Positions 11,293-19,303 of a stretch of 64,000 bases of DNA are shown one piece after another. Made by a program: the position numbers and the translations under genes. The notes beneath the pieces are model-generated. The model did no database searches. It was not told where the DNA came from and saw only the letters and a program-made list of their open reading frames with translations. This stretch comes from RYN-230 sp963768945 (GTDB lineage Bacteria; Actinomycetota; Actinomycetes; Streptosporangiales; Streptosporangiaceae), in NCBI GenBank assembly GCA_963768945.1, contig CAVYJW010000003.1, positions 1,550,001 through 1,614,000 of the forward strand. Reading direction: 5' to 3'. Within the stretch, counting starts at the first letter, position 1; every line of letters begins with the position of its first letter.

Positions 11293-12498
11293 ATGGCGTT
11301 CGATGTCGTTTCAGTGCGGGAGGCGTACCCGGCCCTCGCCGACGGGTACGCCTACCTGGACGGTGCCGCGGGCACCCAGGTCCCGGCCAGCGTGATCGAG
11401 GCCATCGGGGCGGCCTACCGGTCCGGCCTCGGCAACGCGGGCGGCGAGTTCCCGGCCAGCCTCCGCTCGGCCGCGCTGACCGCCGAATGCCGCCAGGCCG
11501 TCGCCGACCTGGTGGGCGGGAATGCCGGCGGGGTGATCCTCGGGCCGAACATGACCACGCTCACCTACCGGCTGGCCTACACGCTGGCCAGCCGCTGGAA
11601 CGCGGGGGACGAGGTGGTCCTCTCCCAGCTCGATCACGACGCGAACGTGCGGCCCTGGATCCATGCCGCCCAGCGGGCCGGCGCCACCGTCCGCTGGGCA
11701 GAAGTTGACATATCGACGGGAGAGCTTCCCGCGGCCCAGTACGCGGACCTGGTCTCCGAGCGGACCCGGCTGGTCGCCGTCACCGCGGCCAGTAACGTCC
11801 TGGGCACGCGGCCGGACGTTGCCGCGATCACCGCCCAGGCCCGCGCCGCGGGAGCGCTCAGCTATGTGGATGGCGTGCACGCCACGCCGCACGGGCCGGT
11901 CGACGTGGCCGCGCTCGGCGCGGATTTCTACGCGACCAGCGCGTACAAGTGGTCGGGGCCGCACGTCGGGGCGGTAATCGCCGACCCGGCCCTGCTGGAG
12001 ACATTGCATCCGGACAAGCTGAAGCCCTCGCCCGACTCGGTGCCCGAGCGGTTCGAGCAGGGCACCCCTCCCTTCGCCGACCTGGCCGGGGTCACCGCGG
12101 CCGTGGAGCACCTGGCCCAGCTCGATGGCGGCGGGCCCGGCCCGCGCCGCCAGCGGCTGCTCGCCTCGATGGCGGCCGTGGAAGACCATGAGCAGAGCCT
12201 GTTCCAGGTCCTGCTGGGCGGCCTGGCCGCGATGGGCCAGGTCACCACCTACGGCAAAGCGGCACACCGCGCGCCGACCGCCTACTTCACCGTCGGCGGG
12301 CGCCCGCCCGGTGATGTTGCACGCTACCTCGCTGGCCGCGGAGTCAACGTATGGAGCGGGCACAACTACGCGTGGGAACTCACCGGCGCGCTCGGTATCC
12401 GCGACTCGGGGGGAGCGGTGCGGGCGGGCCTGGTGCACTACAACGACCGGTCCGACGTGGACCGGCTGCTGGAGGCCGTCGCCGAGTTCGCCGGGTAA
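11293..12498 (+). CDS. Cysteine desulfurase-like PLP enzyme (aminotransferase class V)
   Basis: 401 residues of the TIGR01976-type cysteine desulfurase-like branch. The PLP lysine is Lys219 in TSAYKWSGPHVG. Upstream are the phosphate-binding ILGPNMTTLTYRLAY and the cofactor-contacting YVDGVHATPHGPVDV, with His about 14 residues after the Asp. ATG 11293 is preferred to ATG 11284 because AAGGG at 11279-11283 sits 9 bases away. No mobile active-site cysteine loop typical of IscS is obvious, so it may act on another amino acid, such as a kynureninase-like or selenocysteine-lyase-like reaction. Confidence 0.82.
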   Translation: MAFDVVSVREAYPALADGYAYLDGAAGTQVPASVIEAIGAAYRSGLGNAGGEFPASLRSAALTAECRQAVADLVGGNAGGVILGPNMTTLTYRLAYTLASRWNAGDEVVLSQLDHDANVRPWIHAAQRAGATVRWAEVDISTGELPAAQYADLVSERTRLVAVTAASNVLGTRPDVAAITAQARAAGALSYVDGVHATPHGPVDVAALGADFYATSAYKWSGPHVGAVIADPALLETLHPDKLKPSPDSVPERFEQGTPPFADLAGVTAAVEHLAQLDGGGPGPRRQRLLASMAAVEDHEQSLFQVLLGGLAAMGQVTTYGKAAHRAPTAYFTVGGRPPGDVARYLAGRGVNVWSGHNYAWELTGALGIRDSGGAVRAGLVHYNDRSDVDRLLEAVAEFAG

Positions 12499-12513
12499 CC
12501 CGACGGCGGAGGG

Positions 12514-12966
12514 TTAGGAAGCGGCTTCGTGGTCGGCGAAGGCGTAGCGGTACAGGCGGGTGGAACGGGACTTGAAGCCCGCCCGCTCGTAGAGCCGGCC
12601 AGCCGCCTCCCGGGAGGGCCGCGAGGTAAGGTCCACGGTCCTGGCGCCCGCTTCCTCCGCGATACGCAGCGCCTCGATGGTCAGGACCTGGCCAATGCCC
12701 TGGCCCCGCGCGGCCTCGTCCACGATCACGTCCTCGATCCAGGCCCGCAGCCCCGTGGGGATGGGGAACATCACCAGCGACAGGGTCCCGGTGATCTTCC
12801 CATCGGAGCGGGCGATGAGCAGCGTGGTTGCGGCCGAGCCAGTCACCCGCTCCAGCACCGCCCGGTCAGCCGGGGGAGAACTCCTGGACAGCTGGGGCAG
12901 CAGGACACCGAACGCCTCGACTACCTCATCAGTTACTTCACGCAGCACCTCGACGCTCACAGTCAC
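12514..12966 (-). CDS. GNAT N-acetyltransferase
   Basis: 150 residues. The acetyl-CoA-binding motif A is visible as IEDVIVDEAARGQGIGQVL (RGQGIG, the Q/RxxGxG/A pyrophosphate loop), followed by motif B TSRPSREAAGRLYERAGF. Members acetylate small molecules or N-terminal amines; the substrate is not predictable. The GTG start at 12966 follows ordinary spacing. It is convergent with the PLP enzyme (15-base gap). Confidence 0.85.
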   Translation of the reverse strand: MTVSVEVLREVTDEVVEAFGVLLPQLSRSSPPADRAVLERVTGSAATTLLIARSDGKITGTLSLVMFPIPTGLRAWIEDVIVDEAARGQGIGQVLTIEALRIAEEAGARTVDLTSRPSREAAGRLYERAGFKSRSTRLYRYAFADHEAAS

Positions 12967-13022
12967 GCGGGCACTTTATCGCGCGCGCCGCCTGCCGCGG
13001 AGGGCGCGCGGCCTGCCGCGGC

Positions 13023-13083
13023 GGGACAGCCGCCCGCCGCGCAGGGACAGCCGCCCGCCGCGGAGGGACAGCCGCCCGCGTCG
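13023..13083. repeat. 21-bp tandem repeat, three copies, between azlD and GNAT genes
   Basis: GGGACAGCCGCCCGCCGCG recurs at 13023, 13044 and 13065 with single-base variants. It directly follows the azlD stop on the leftward strand and precedes the GNAT gene. No coding role is likely. It may form G/C-rich hairpins acting as a terminator. Confidence 0.7.
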
Positions 13084-13407
13084 TCAGGCCACGCCGAGGG
13101 CACGCAACGCGGCGGCGGTGCCGGCCGCGGCCAGGATGACCACGAGGAACGGGGCGCGGAGCAGGAGCGCGGCGGCCGCCGCGCCCAGGCCGGCCAGCCG
13201 GGCCGGGTCGATGGCCAGGGACTCGCCCCGGCCCACGGCCTGCACGGTGATCAGCGCGGCAAGCAGCGCGACCGGGACCAGGGTGGCAAACCGCTGGGCC
13301 CGGGGATGAGCCAGCCACTGCGGTGGCACGGTCAGGCCCGCCAGCTTGAGCGCGTAGCAGCACACCGCGGTGACCAGCACGGCGATCCAGGTCCCGCTCA
13401 CCGGCAC
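13084..13407 (-). CDS. azlD: AzlD family branched-chain amino acid exporter, small subunit
   Basis: 107 residues with four hydrophobic segments (WIAVLVTAVCCYALKLAG; an internal Arg-Phe-Ala-Thr-Leu-Val helix; LAGLGAAAAALLL; LVVILAAAG), matching AzlD/BrnE, the small membrane partner of AzlC/BrnF. The pair exports branched-chain amino acids or related compounds. It starts 10 bases inside the end of azlC, so translation is coupled. Confidence 0.85.
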   Translation of the reverse strand: MPVSGTWIAVLVTAVCCYALKLAGLTVPPQWLAHPRAQRFATLVPVALLAALITVQAVGRGESLAIDPARLAGLGAAAAALLLRAPFLVVILAAAGTAAALRALGVA

Positions 13408-14153
13408 GGCCTCTCGTCAGCCGTCCGCGTGGCCGGGGCCGGGCCAGGCGCCTCAGCCGCGTCGGCAGTCGCGGCGGCGCCGCCGGGCAGCAGGGCCGCG
13501 CCGAGCGCGGCCGCCGCGGCCAGGACCACCGGCAGCCCGGGCGGGCAGAAGGGCGTGGCGGCGAGCGCGATCACGGCCCCTGCCAGCGCGACCGCCCGCT
13601 CGGTCCGGCCGTCCCGCAGCCGGGGCCACAGCAGCGCGAGGAAGGCTGCGGGCCCCACCACGTCCAGGCCGAACGTGTTGGGGGAGCCCAGCCGGCCGGC
13701 GCCGAGCGCGCCCGCCAGCGTCCCCGCGTTCCAGGTCAGGTACAGGCTGGCGAAGGTGGCCAGGAAGCCGGCCCGGGCCGCGGCGCGCCCCGGCTGAGCC
13801 AGGGCAACCGCGGTCGACTCATCCGTGACGCCCAGCGCAGCCAGCAGCCGGAACGGGCCGCGGAAGTCCAGCAGGCTGGCCAGACGCAGCCCGTACAGGC
13901 CGTTGCGGCTGCCCAGCAGGACCGCGCTGGCGGTCCCGGCGATCAGGTTGCCGCCACCGGCCACCGCCGCGGCCAGCGCGAACTGCGACGCGCCGGTGTA
14001 GGCGACCAGGCTGAGCACGCAGGCCTGCGCCACGCTCAGCCCCGACGCCACGGCGGCCGCCCCGAACGCCAGCCCCGAGGTGCCCACCGCCAGCCCGAGG
14101 GCGATCCCGTCCCGCGCAGCCTGCTTCACCGGCTCTGCTGAAGTGTCTGCCAT
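13398..14153 (-). CDS. azlC: AzlC family branched-chain amino acid exporter, large subunit
   Basis: 251 residues, largely hydrophobic, with the AzlC phrases ALGLAVGTSGLAFGAAAVASGLS near the N terminus and YTGASQFALAAAVAGGG and LLGSRNGLYGLRL in the middle. The last 30 residues are Ala/Pro-rich. The adjacent upstream AraC-family regulator (41 bases away, same strand) is the likely controller. The araC-azlC-azlD order is common in actinobacteria and proteobacteria. Confidence 0.88.
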   Translation of the reverse strand: MADTSAEPVKQAARDGIALGLAVGTSGLAFGAAAVASGLSVAQACVLSLVAYTGASQFALAAAVAGGGNLIAGTASAVLLGSRNGLYGLRLASLLDFRGPFRLLAALGVTDESTAVALAQPGRAAARAGFLATFASLYLTWNAGTLAGALGAGRLGSPNTFGLDVVGPAAFLALLWPRLRDGRTERAVALAGAVIALAATPFCPPGLPVVLAAAAALGAALLPGGAAATADAAEAPGPAPATRTADERPCR

Positions 14154-14194
14154 AGCAGGAGGCTAGGGCCGGGCGCGGCCCGCTGACTTGAACG

Positions 14195-15139
14195 TTATTG
14201 CGCCCGCGTGCGGCGCGCCCGGCCCTGGCGGGCCTGCTGATAGGCCCCGGGCGGCACCCCCACGATGCGCTTGAAGTGCCGGGTCAGGTGCGCCTGGTCG
14301 GCGAAGCCCGCTTCCGCCGCGGCCTGCGCGGGCGGCACGCCGCGGTCCAGCAGCCCCCGGGCCTGCCGGACCCGGAACTGGTTGAGATACGCGTGCGGAG
14401 GTAGCCCCGTCTCCGCCCGGAAGGCACGCATCAGCGCGTACGGCCCGACGCCGGTGGCCAGGGCCAGCTCCTCGAGCGTAGGCGGATCGATCACCCGTTC
14501 CCGCAGCAACGACACCGCGGTGCGCACCGCGGGCCGGCCCTGGCGGGGGCGGGAGCGCCGCCCGGTCCGGGCGTGCTCGCGCAGCAGCCCGGCCAGGGCG
14601 TCATGCAGCAGGCTGGTTGAGGCCAGGGGGTCACCGTGCTCGGCGGCCAGATGGGCGGCGCGGACCAGCCGGGCGCCGCGCGGGTCGTCCACGACCGTGT
14701 CCGGGAAGAACGGGGTGCCCGGGGATCCTGTCAGTTCCGCGCTGACCTCGCGGACGAGACTGACCGCGGGGTAGAGCACCCGGTAGGACCAGCCTCCGGG
14801 GACACCGGCCTGGCCGGTGTGCACCATCTCCGGGTTGAGCAGGGCGACCGCCCCGCGGCCGGCCCGCAGCAGGCTGCCGACGTAGCGGAACTCCTCCACC
14901 CCGTCCTCGATCAGCGCGAGCGTGTAGGTCTCGTGCGCGTGCCGCGCGTAGCGGTGCGTGACGTACCTGGCCCGCAGCAGGTCCACGCCCGGCACGGCCG
15001 CGTGCCGCCAGTAACGGGCCACCTCGCCGGCGGGCACGTCGTGACCGCCGTGGTCACGCTGCGGCGGGGCGCCCAGCGGTGCGTCACGCGAGGGGTCCAC
15101 GGCTCCAGTACAGCATCCCCCGTCACCGGCCCGCGCCAT
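14195..15139 (-). CDS. AraC family transcriptional regulator
   Basis: About 314 residues: an AraC-type cupin sensor at the N terminus (RYARHAHETYTLALIEDG, histidine-rich strand) and two helix-turn-helix motifs at the C terminus (LEELALATGVGPYALMRAFRAETG, then AQAAAEAGFADQAHLTRHFKRIVGVPPGAY). It probably controls azlCD just downstream. The start is uncertain: ATG 15139 keeps the gene clear of the palindrome at 15145-15180, and a GTG about 45 bases further in is also possible. Confidence 0.82.
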   Translation of the reverse strand: MARAGDGGCCTGAVDPSRDAPLGAPPQRDHGGHDVPAGEVARYWRHAAVPGVDLLRARYVTHRYARHAHETYTLALIEDGVEEFRYVGSLLRAGRGAVALLNPEMVHTGQAGVPGGWSYRVLYPAVSLVREVSAELTGSPGTPFFPDTVVDDPRGARLVRAAHLAAEHGDPLASTSLLHDALAGLLREHARTGRRSRPRQGRPAVRTAVSLLRERVIDPPTLEELALATGVGPYALMRAFRAETGLPPHAYLNQFRVRQARGLLDRGVPPAQAAAEAGFADQAHLTRHFKRIVGVPPGAYQQARQGRARRTRAQ

Positions 15140-15144
15140 GGCCG

Positions 15145-15180
15145 CCGCCATGCCCCCGGCCGCGGCCGGGGGCATGGCGG
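15145..15180 (-). terminator. Perfect 36-bp palindrome abutting the sigma factor stop codon
   Basis: Two 18-base arms (CCGCCATGCCCCCGGCCG and its exact reverse complement) meet without a spacer, and the palindrome begins at the base after the sigma-factor stop. As RNA it would fold into a very stable hairpin with a few loop bases. There is no U-tract, as is usual for high-G+C actinobacterial terminators. It separates the sigma gene from the araC-azlCD unit. Confidence 0.75.
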
Positions 15181-16624
15181 TTAGCTGGCGTAGTCGAGCA
15201 GCGGCTGGGCCCGGCTGGGGTGGCGCAGCTTGGACAGCGACTGCTTCTCCAGCTGCCTGATCCGCTCCCGGGTCAGGCCGAGCGCCCGGCCGATCTCATC
15301 CAGCGTGTGCGGGTTGCCGTCGTACAGGCCGAACCGCATCGCCATGATGGTGGCTTCACGCTGGGTCAGCCCGTCCAGGGCGTGCCGCAGCTGGTCTGCC
15401 ATCAGCTGCCGGTCCACCAGCTCGGAGGCCTCCGGCGCGTCCACGTCCTCGATGAGGTCACCGATGCTGGTCTCGCCGTCCTCGCCGATGGTCGAGTCCA
15501 GGCTGATGGGCTGGCGGCTGGTACGCAGCAGCTCCTCGATCTGGTCCGGGGTCCGGTCCAGCTCGACGGCGAGCTCCTCGGGTGTTGGCTCGCGGCCCAG
15601 CCGCTGGTGCATGTCCCGCTCGACCCGGCTGAGCTTGCTCAGCATCTCGAGCACGTGCACCGGAAGCCGGATCGTCCGCGCGGAGTCGGCGAAGCCACGC
15701 TGGATGGCCTGCCGGATCCACCACATCGCGTAGGTCGAGAACTTGTAGCCCTTGGTGTAGTCGAACTTCTCGACCGCCCGGATCAGGCCCAGGTTGCCCT
15801 CCTGGACCACGTCCAGCAGGGACAGGCCCCGGTCGCTGTACTTCTTGGCCACCGAGACCACGAGGCGCAGGTTGGCCTCCAGCATGTGGGCCTTGGCGCG
15901 CCGCCCGTCCTCGGCCACTTCCTCGAGGTCACGGCGGTAGCTCGCGTCCAGGTCGGGCTCGGTCGCCAGCTTGTGCTCGGCGAACAGGCCCGCCTCGATC
16001 CGCTTGGCCAGGTTGACCTCCTGCTCCGCGGTGAGCAGGCTGGTCCGCCCGATGGACTTCAGGTAGGTGTGCACCGAGTCGCCCATGGCGGACGTCTGGT
16101 CGTCCAGGTCCACCTCAGCCTGCGCCGGCTGGGCAGTGCCCGAGGCGACCTCCTCGGCCGGCTCCTCGGCACGAGCCGGCTCGGCCAGCGCGACTGCCTC
16201 CGCCTCAGCGGCGTCCAGGCTGTCCAGCGCGGGCTGCCTCGGCGGCGTCAGGCGATGCGGTGAGTTGTGCTGTAGTCATGTCCTCCGTGCCCGTCCGTGC
16301 TCGCTTTGGGGCAGTGCCCTTTGAGGTGGGGCCTTTAGAGATGGGGCCCTTTGGGGTGGGGCCCGTTGAGGTCTTCGGGGGAGCGCCCTGCGGGGCAGCG
16401 CCCCCGCCCGGCTCATCACCAAGCCGCACGCCGGCGTCCGCCAGCTCGCGGATGATGGACCGGCCTTCCGCGGGGGAGACGCCCGCCTCACCGAACGCCG
16501 CGCGCAGCTCAGTCAGGGACAGGTACCCCTGCCCGCGGCCAAGCTGGATCAGCTCGTCCACCCGCGTGGTGGCCGCCTCGCCGGCGACCTCGGGCTCCCG
16601 CCTGGCGGTGGCATTCCTTGGCAT
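15181..16624 (-). CDS. sigA: Principal RNA polymerase sigma factor (HrdB/SigA type), frameshifted near 16205-16245
   Basis: About 480 residues once one extra base is removed. Residues 1-70 (start 16624, excellent GGGAGGAGG site) form region 1.1 (RVDELIQLGRGQGYLSLTELRAAF). A Lys-Gly-Pro-rich linker (TPKGPISKGPTSKGTAPKRA) and an Ala/Glu-rich stretch follow. The frame then shifts +1 within 16245-16205 and continues as VHTYLKSIGRTSLLTAEQEV, region 2 (NLGLIRAVEKFDYTKGYKFSTYAMWWIRQAI), region 3, and region 4 (TLDEIGRALGLTRERIRQLE), ending KLRHPSRAQPLLDYAS. Because this factor should be indispensable, a sequencing error is the simplest explanation; internal initiation at GTG 16113 would give a region-1.1-less form. 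Confidence 0.9.
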
Positions 16625-16928
16625 CGAGGCACCTCCTCCCTTCGTGGGCGCGCAGTGCGCACATACGTCAGCACGTATCCGCGATATCGGTGTGCTCCAG
16701 CGGTCCGCAGCACTTGCTACTGTGAAGCGCGGGCACTATGTAATAACGCTGCAAGGAGCCAATTGTTCCCGTGCAGCGCCGTCGTGCCTGCGCCGCGCTA
16801 GTCCACGCATGCCCCTCCCTGCGTCAGCCCTCGCGCCTGAACTCCCACGGAGTGTGAACGCCGCAGCGCCGCCGGTTAATCCTGGGCGGGCCCGTCAGCC
16901 CCGTTCCGCCGCGTCCCGGCCGGTCCGG
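16625..16928. other. Sigma factor upstream region
   Basis: 304 bases with no recognisable gene. On the leftward strand a weak TTGGCT / CATAGT pair with a 16-base gap around 16735-16765 is a possible promoter for the sigma gene. A tiny rightward frame (GTG 16772 to TGA 16858) has a distant AAGGAG but no other support. Confidence 0.3.
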
Positions 16929-18228
16929 TCAGCCCTGCTGCGCCAGCGACCGCAGCGCCTGCAGATCGGGCTTGCCCGAGGACAGCAACGGCACGGCGGG
17001 CACCACGACGACCGCCCGCGGCGCCGCGTAGTCCGGCAGCCTGCCGCGGGCGAACCCGCGCAGGACCTCCAGCCCGGGGGGCGCCGCCGGGTCCGCGGGC
17101 ACCACGATCGCCGTGACCAGCTCGCCCCACTCAGGGTCGGCCCGGCCGACCACGACGGCCTCCCGGACCCCCGGGCAGTCTTCCAGCACCGACGCGACCT
17201 CGTCGGCCGAGACCTTCTCGCCGCCGGTGTTGATCATGCCGTCGGCGCGGCCGCGGACGGTCAGCCGCCCCCGGGCGTCCACCTCGCCGACGTCGGAGGT
17301 GACGAACCAGCCACCGTCCAGGGCGGCCGCCGTCAGGTCCGGCCGGCCCCGGTACCCCGAGAACAGCACCGGGCCCGGCCAGCTGGATCCGGCTGCCGGG
17401 CCCGATCCGGGCCGACACCCCGTCCAGCGGCTCACCGTCGTAGACGCAGCCGCCGCACGTCTCGGACATCCCGTAGGTGGTGATCACCCGGGCCCCCGCG
17501 GCAGCCGCCTCGGCGCGCAGCCCGGCCGGCACCGCGGCCCCGCCGAGCAGGATCGCGCGGAACCCGGCCAGGGCCTCCCGCCCCCCGGGCTCGTCCAGCA
17601 GGCGGCGCACCTGGGTCGGGACCAGGGACACGTAGTGCGCGAGGTCGTCCCCCCGGGCCAGCAGAGGGTGATCCGCCGGCGAGGCGGGGCGCGCCGGAGG
17701 CGTGTCCCCTCCGAGCCGGCGGATGGCGGGGGGTCCAGGGGGGTCGTCCCCCCGGACTAGCAGGGCTCCGGGCCGCTCCAGGACCACCGGCGCGACACCG
17801 GACAGCAGCGACCGGACGAAGACCTGCAGGCCCGAGATGTGACTCGGCGGCAGGCAGGACAGCCAGGCCTCGCCGGGCCGGGCACCGATCCGGTCCAGGC
17901 TGGCCCGCGCCGAATGGCGCAGCGCCGCCGCGCTCAGCTCCACGCCCTTGGGCTCCCCGGTGGACCCGGAGGTGGCGATGACCACCGCGGTACCCGGGGC
18001 CAGGGCCGGGAGAGTCACCAGGGCCGAGCCGTTGCGTGCCTTCAAGGGTTTCCAGGGTGGCGGGGCGGAGCGCCTGGAGCAGGGCCGGACCCGCTCGGCG
18101 GGCAGCCTGGGATCGACCGGCAGCAGGGCCGGCCCGGTGCCGTCCAGGGCCGCGCCCAGCGCCTCCATCAGCCGCTCGGTGCCCGCGGCCGCGGGGAGCA
18201 GCACTGCGTGCAAGGGGCTGGGGATCAT
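16929..18228 (-). CDS. menE: o-Succinylbenzoate-CoA ligase, frameshifted near 17375
   Basis: Adenylate-forming enzyme activating o-succinylbenzoate with CoA in menaquinone synthesis. In the first frame from ATG 18228, the AMP-binding P-loop is IATSGSTGEPKGVEL, followed by LVPTQVRRLL, ILLGGAAVPAGL and TTYGMSETCGGCVYDGEPL. Near 17375, in a G/C run, one extra base moves the frame. It resumes as GPVLFSGYRGRPDL, the hinge GWFVTSDVGEV, RADGMINTGGEKVSADEV and the C-terminal catalytic lysine in LLSSGKPDLQALR. Corrected length is about 430. A Pro/Arg-rich insert (around 17690-17760) is unusual. Transcribed divergently from menC, 29 bases away. Confidence 0.85.
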
Positions 18229-18257
18229 CGACGTAAGGTTATCCGGCAAGATCAGGG

Positions 18258-19284
18258 ATGAAGCGGGAGGGTCTTTCAGTGGTCGACGCCGGCCCGCAGG
18301 TACGGGACCGGGTCGCGGCCGCGCTGCCGAGCCTGCGCGCGTTCGCGATCCCGATGCGTACCCGCTTCCGCGGCATCGCGGTCCGGGAAGGGGCGCTGAT
18401 CGAGGGCCCCGCCGGGTGGGCGGAGTTCTCCCCGTTCGCCGAGTACGGGCCGCGGGAGTGCGCGCGCTGGCTGGCCTGCGCCCTGGAGGCGGCCTAGGAC
18501 GGCTGGCCCGCGCCCCGTCCGTGACCGGGTGGCGGTCAACGTGACCGTGCCCGCGGTGGGCCCGGAGCAGGCGCACCGCATCGTCTCCGGTTCCGGCTGC
18601 CGGACCGCGAAGGTCAAGGTGGCCGAGCGCGGCCAGGCCGGCCGGCGACGACGTCGCCCGGGTCGAGGCGGTCCGCGACGCGCTGGGCCCGGAAGGCCGG
18701 ATCCGGGTGGACGCCAACGGCGGGTGGGACGTGGACACCGCCGTCCGGATGCTCGGCGCGCTGGGCCGGTTCGGGCTCGAGTACGCCGAGCAGCCCTGCG
18801 CCACGCTGGACGAGCTGGCCGCGCTGCGCCGGCGGGTGGAGGTCCCGGTCTGCGCGGACGAGTCGATCCGCAAGGCCGAGGACCCGCTGGCCGTGCGGGC
18901 CGCGGGCGCGGCGGACATCGTGATGCTGAAGGCCCAGCCGCTGGGCGGGGTGCGCGGCCGCGCTGCGGGTCGCGGAGGCCTGCGGGCTGCCGGTCGTGGT
19001 GTCCAGCGCGGTGGAGTCCTCGGTGGGGCTGGCCGCGGGGGTGGCCCTCGCGGCGGCGCTGCCCGAGCCTGCCGTACGCCTGCGGCCTGGCCACGATGAG
19101 CCTGCTGACCGGCGACGTGACCGCCGATCCGCTGGCTGAGCAGGCCGGCCACCTGCCGGTTCGCCGGCCTCCCGTTTCTCCGCAACGGCTTTCACGGTGG
19201 CAGTCGGACCCCGCCCCGTGGCGCGCCCGGGTGGTGGCCGCGGCGGGATTCCTCGGCGCGGCGGTCGCCGCCGGGCCGGCCTGA
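18258..19284 (+). pseudogene. menC: o-Succinylbenzoate synthase, interrupted by one stop and four +1 shifts
   Basis: Enolase-superfamily enzyme that dehydrates SHCHC to o-succinylbenzoate. The pieces are collinear with MenC: FAIPMRTRFRGI...WAEFSPFAEYGPREC; NVTVPAVGPEQAHRIV with the AKVKVAE catalytic lysines; RVDANGGWDVDTA and EYAEQPCATLDEL (metal ligands); CADESIRKAED; MLKAQPLGGV; VVSSAVESSVGLAAG; and ACGLATMSLLTGDV. TAG at 18495 replaces a Tyr codon. Extra bases sit near 18515, 18645, 18955 and 19065, each doubling a neighbouring G or C. Five lesions in 1 kb are too many for one read error, but the reading frame is otherwise perfectly preserved. It would be followed by menD 20 bases downstream. 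Confidence 0.8.
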
Positions 19285-19303
19285 CCGGGCCGGTGCGCAC
19301 ATC

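Noticed and set aside
16772..16858. Possible 28-codon leader peptide upstream of the sigma factor region
   Set aside because: Wrong strand for both flanking genes, and the AAGGAG is 13 bases from the start; kept only as a remark.
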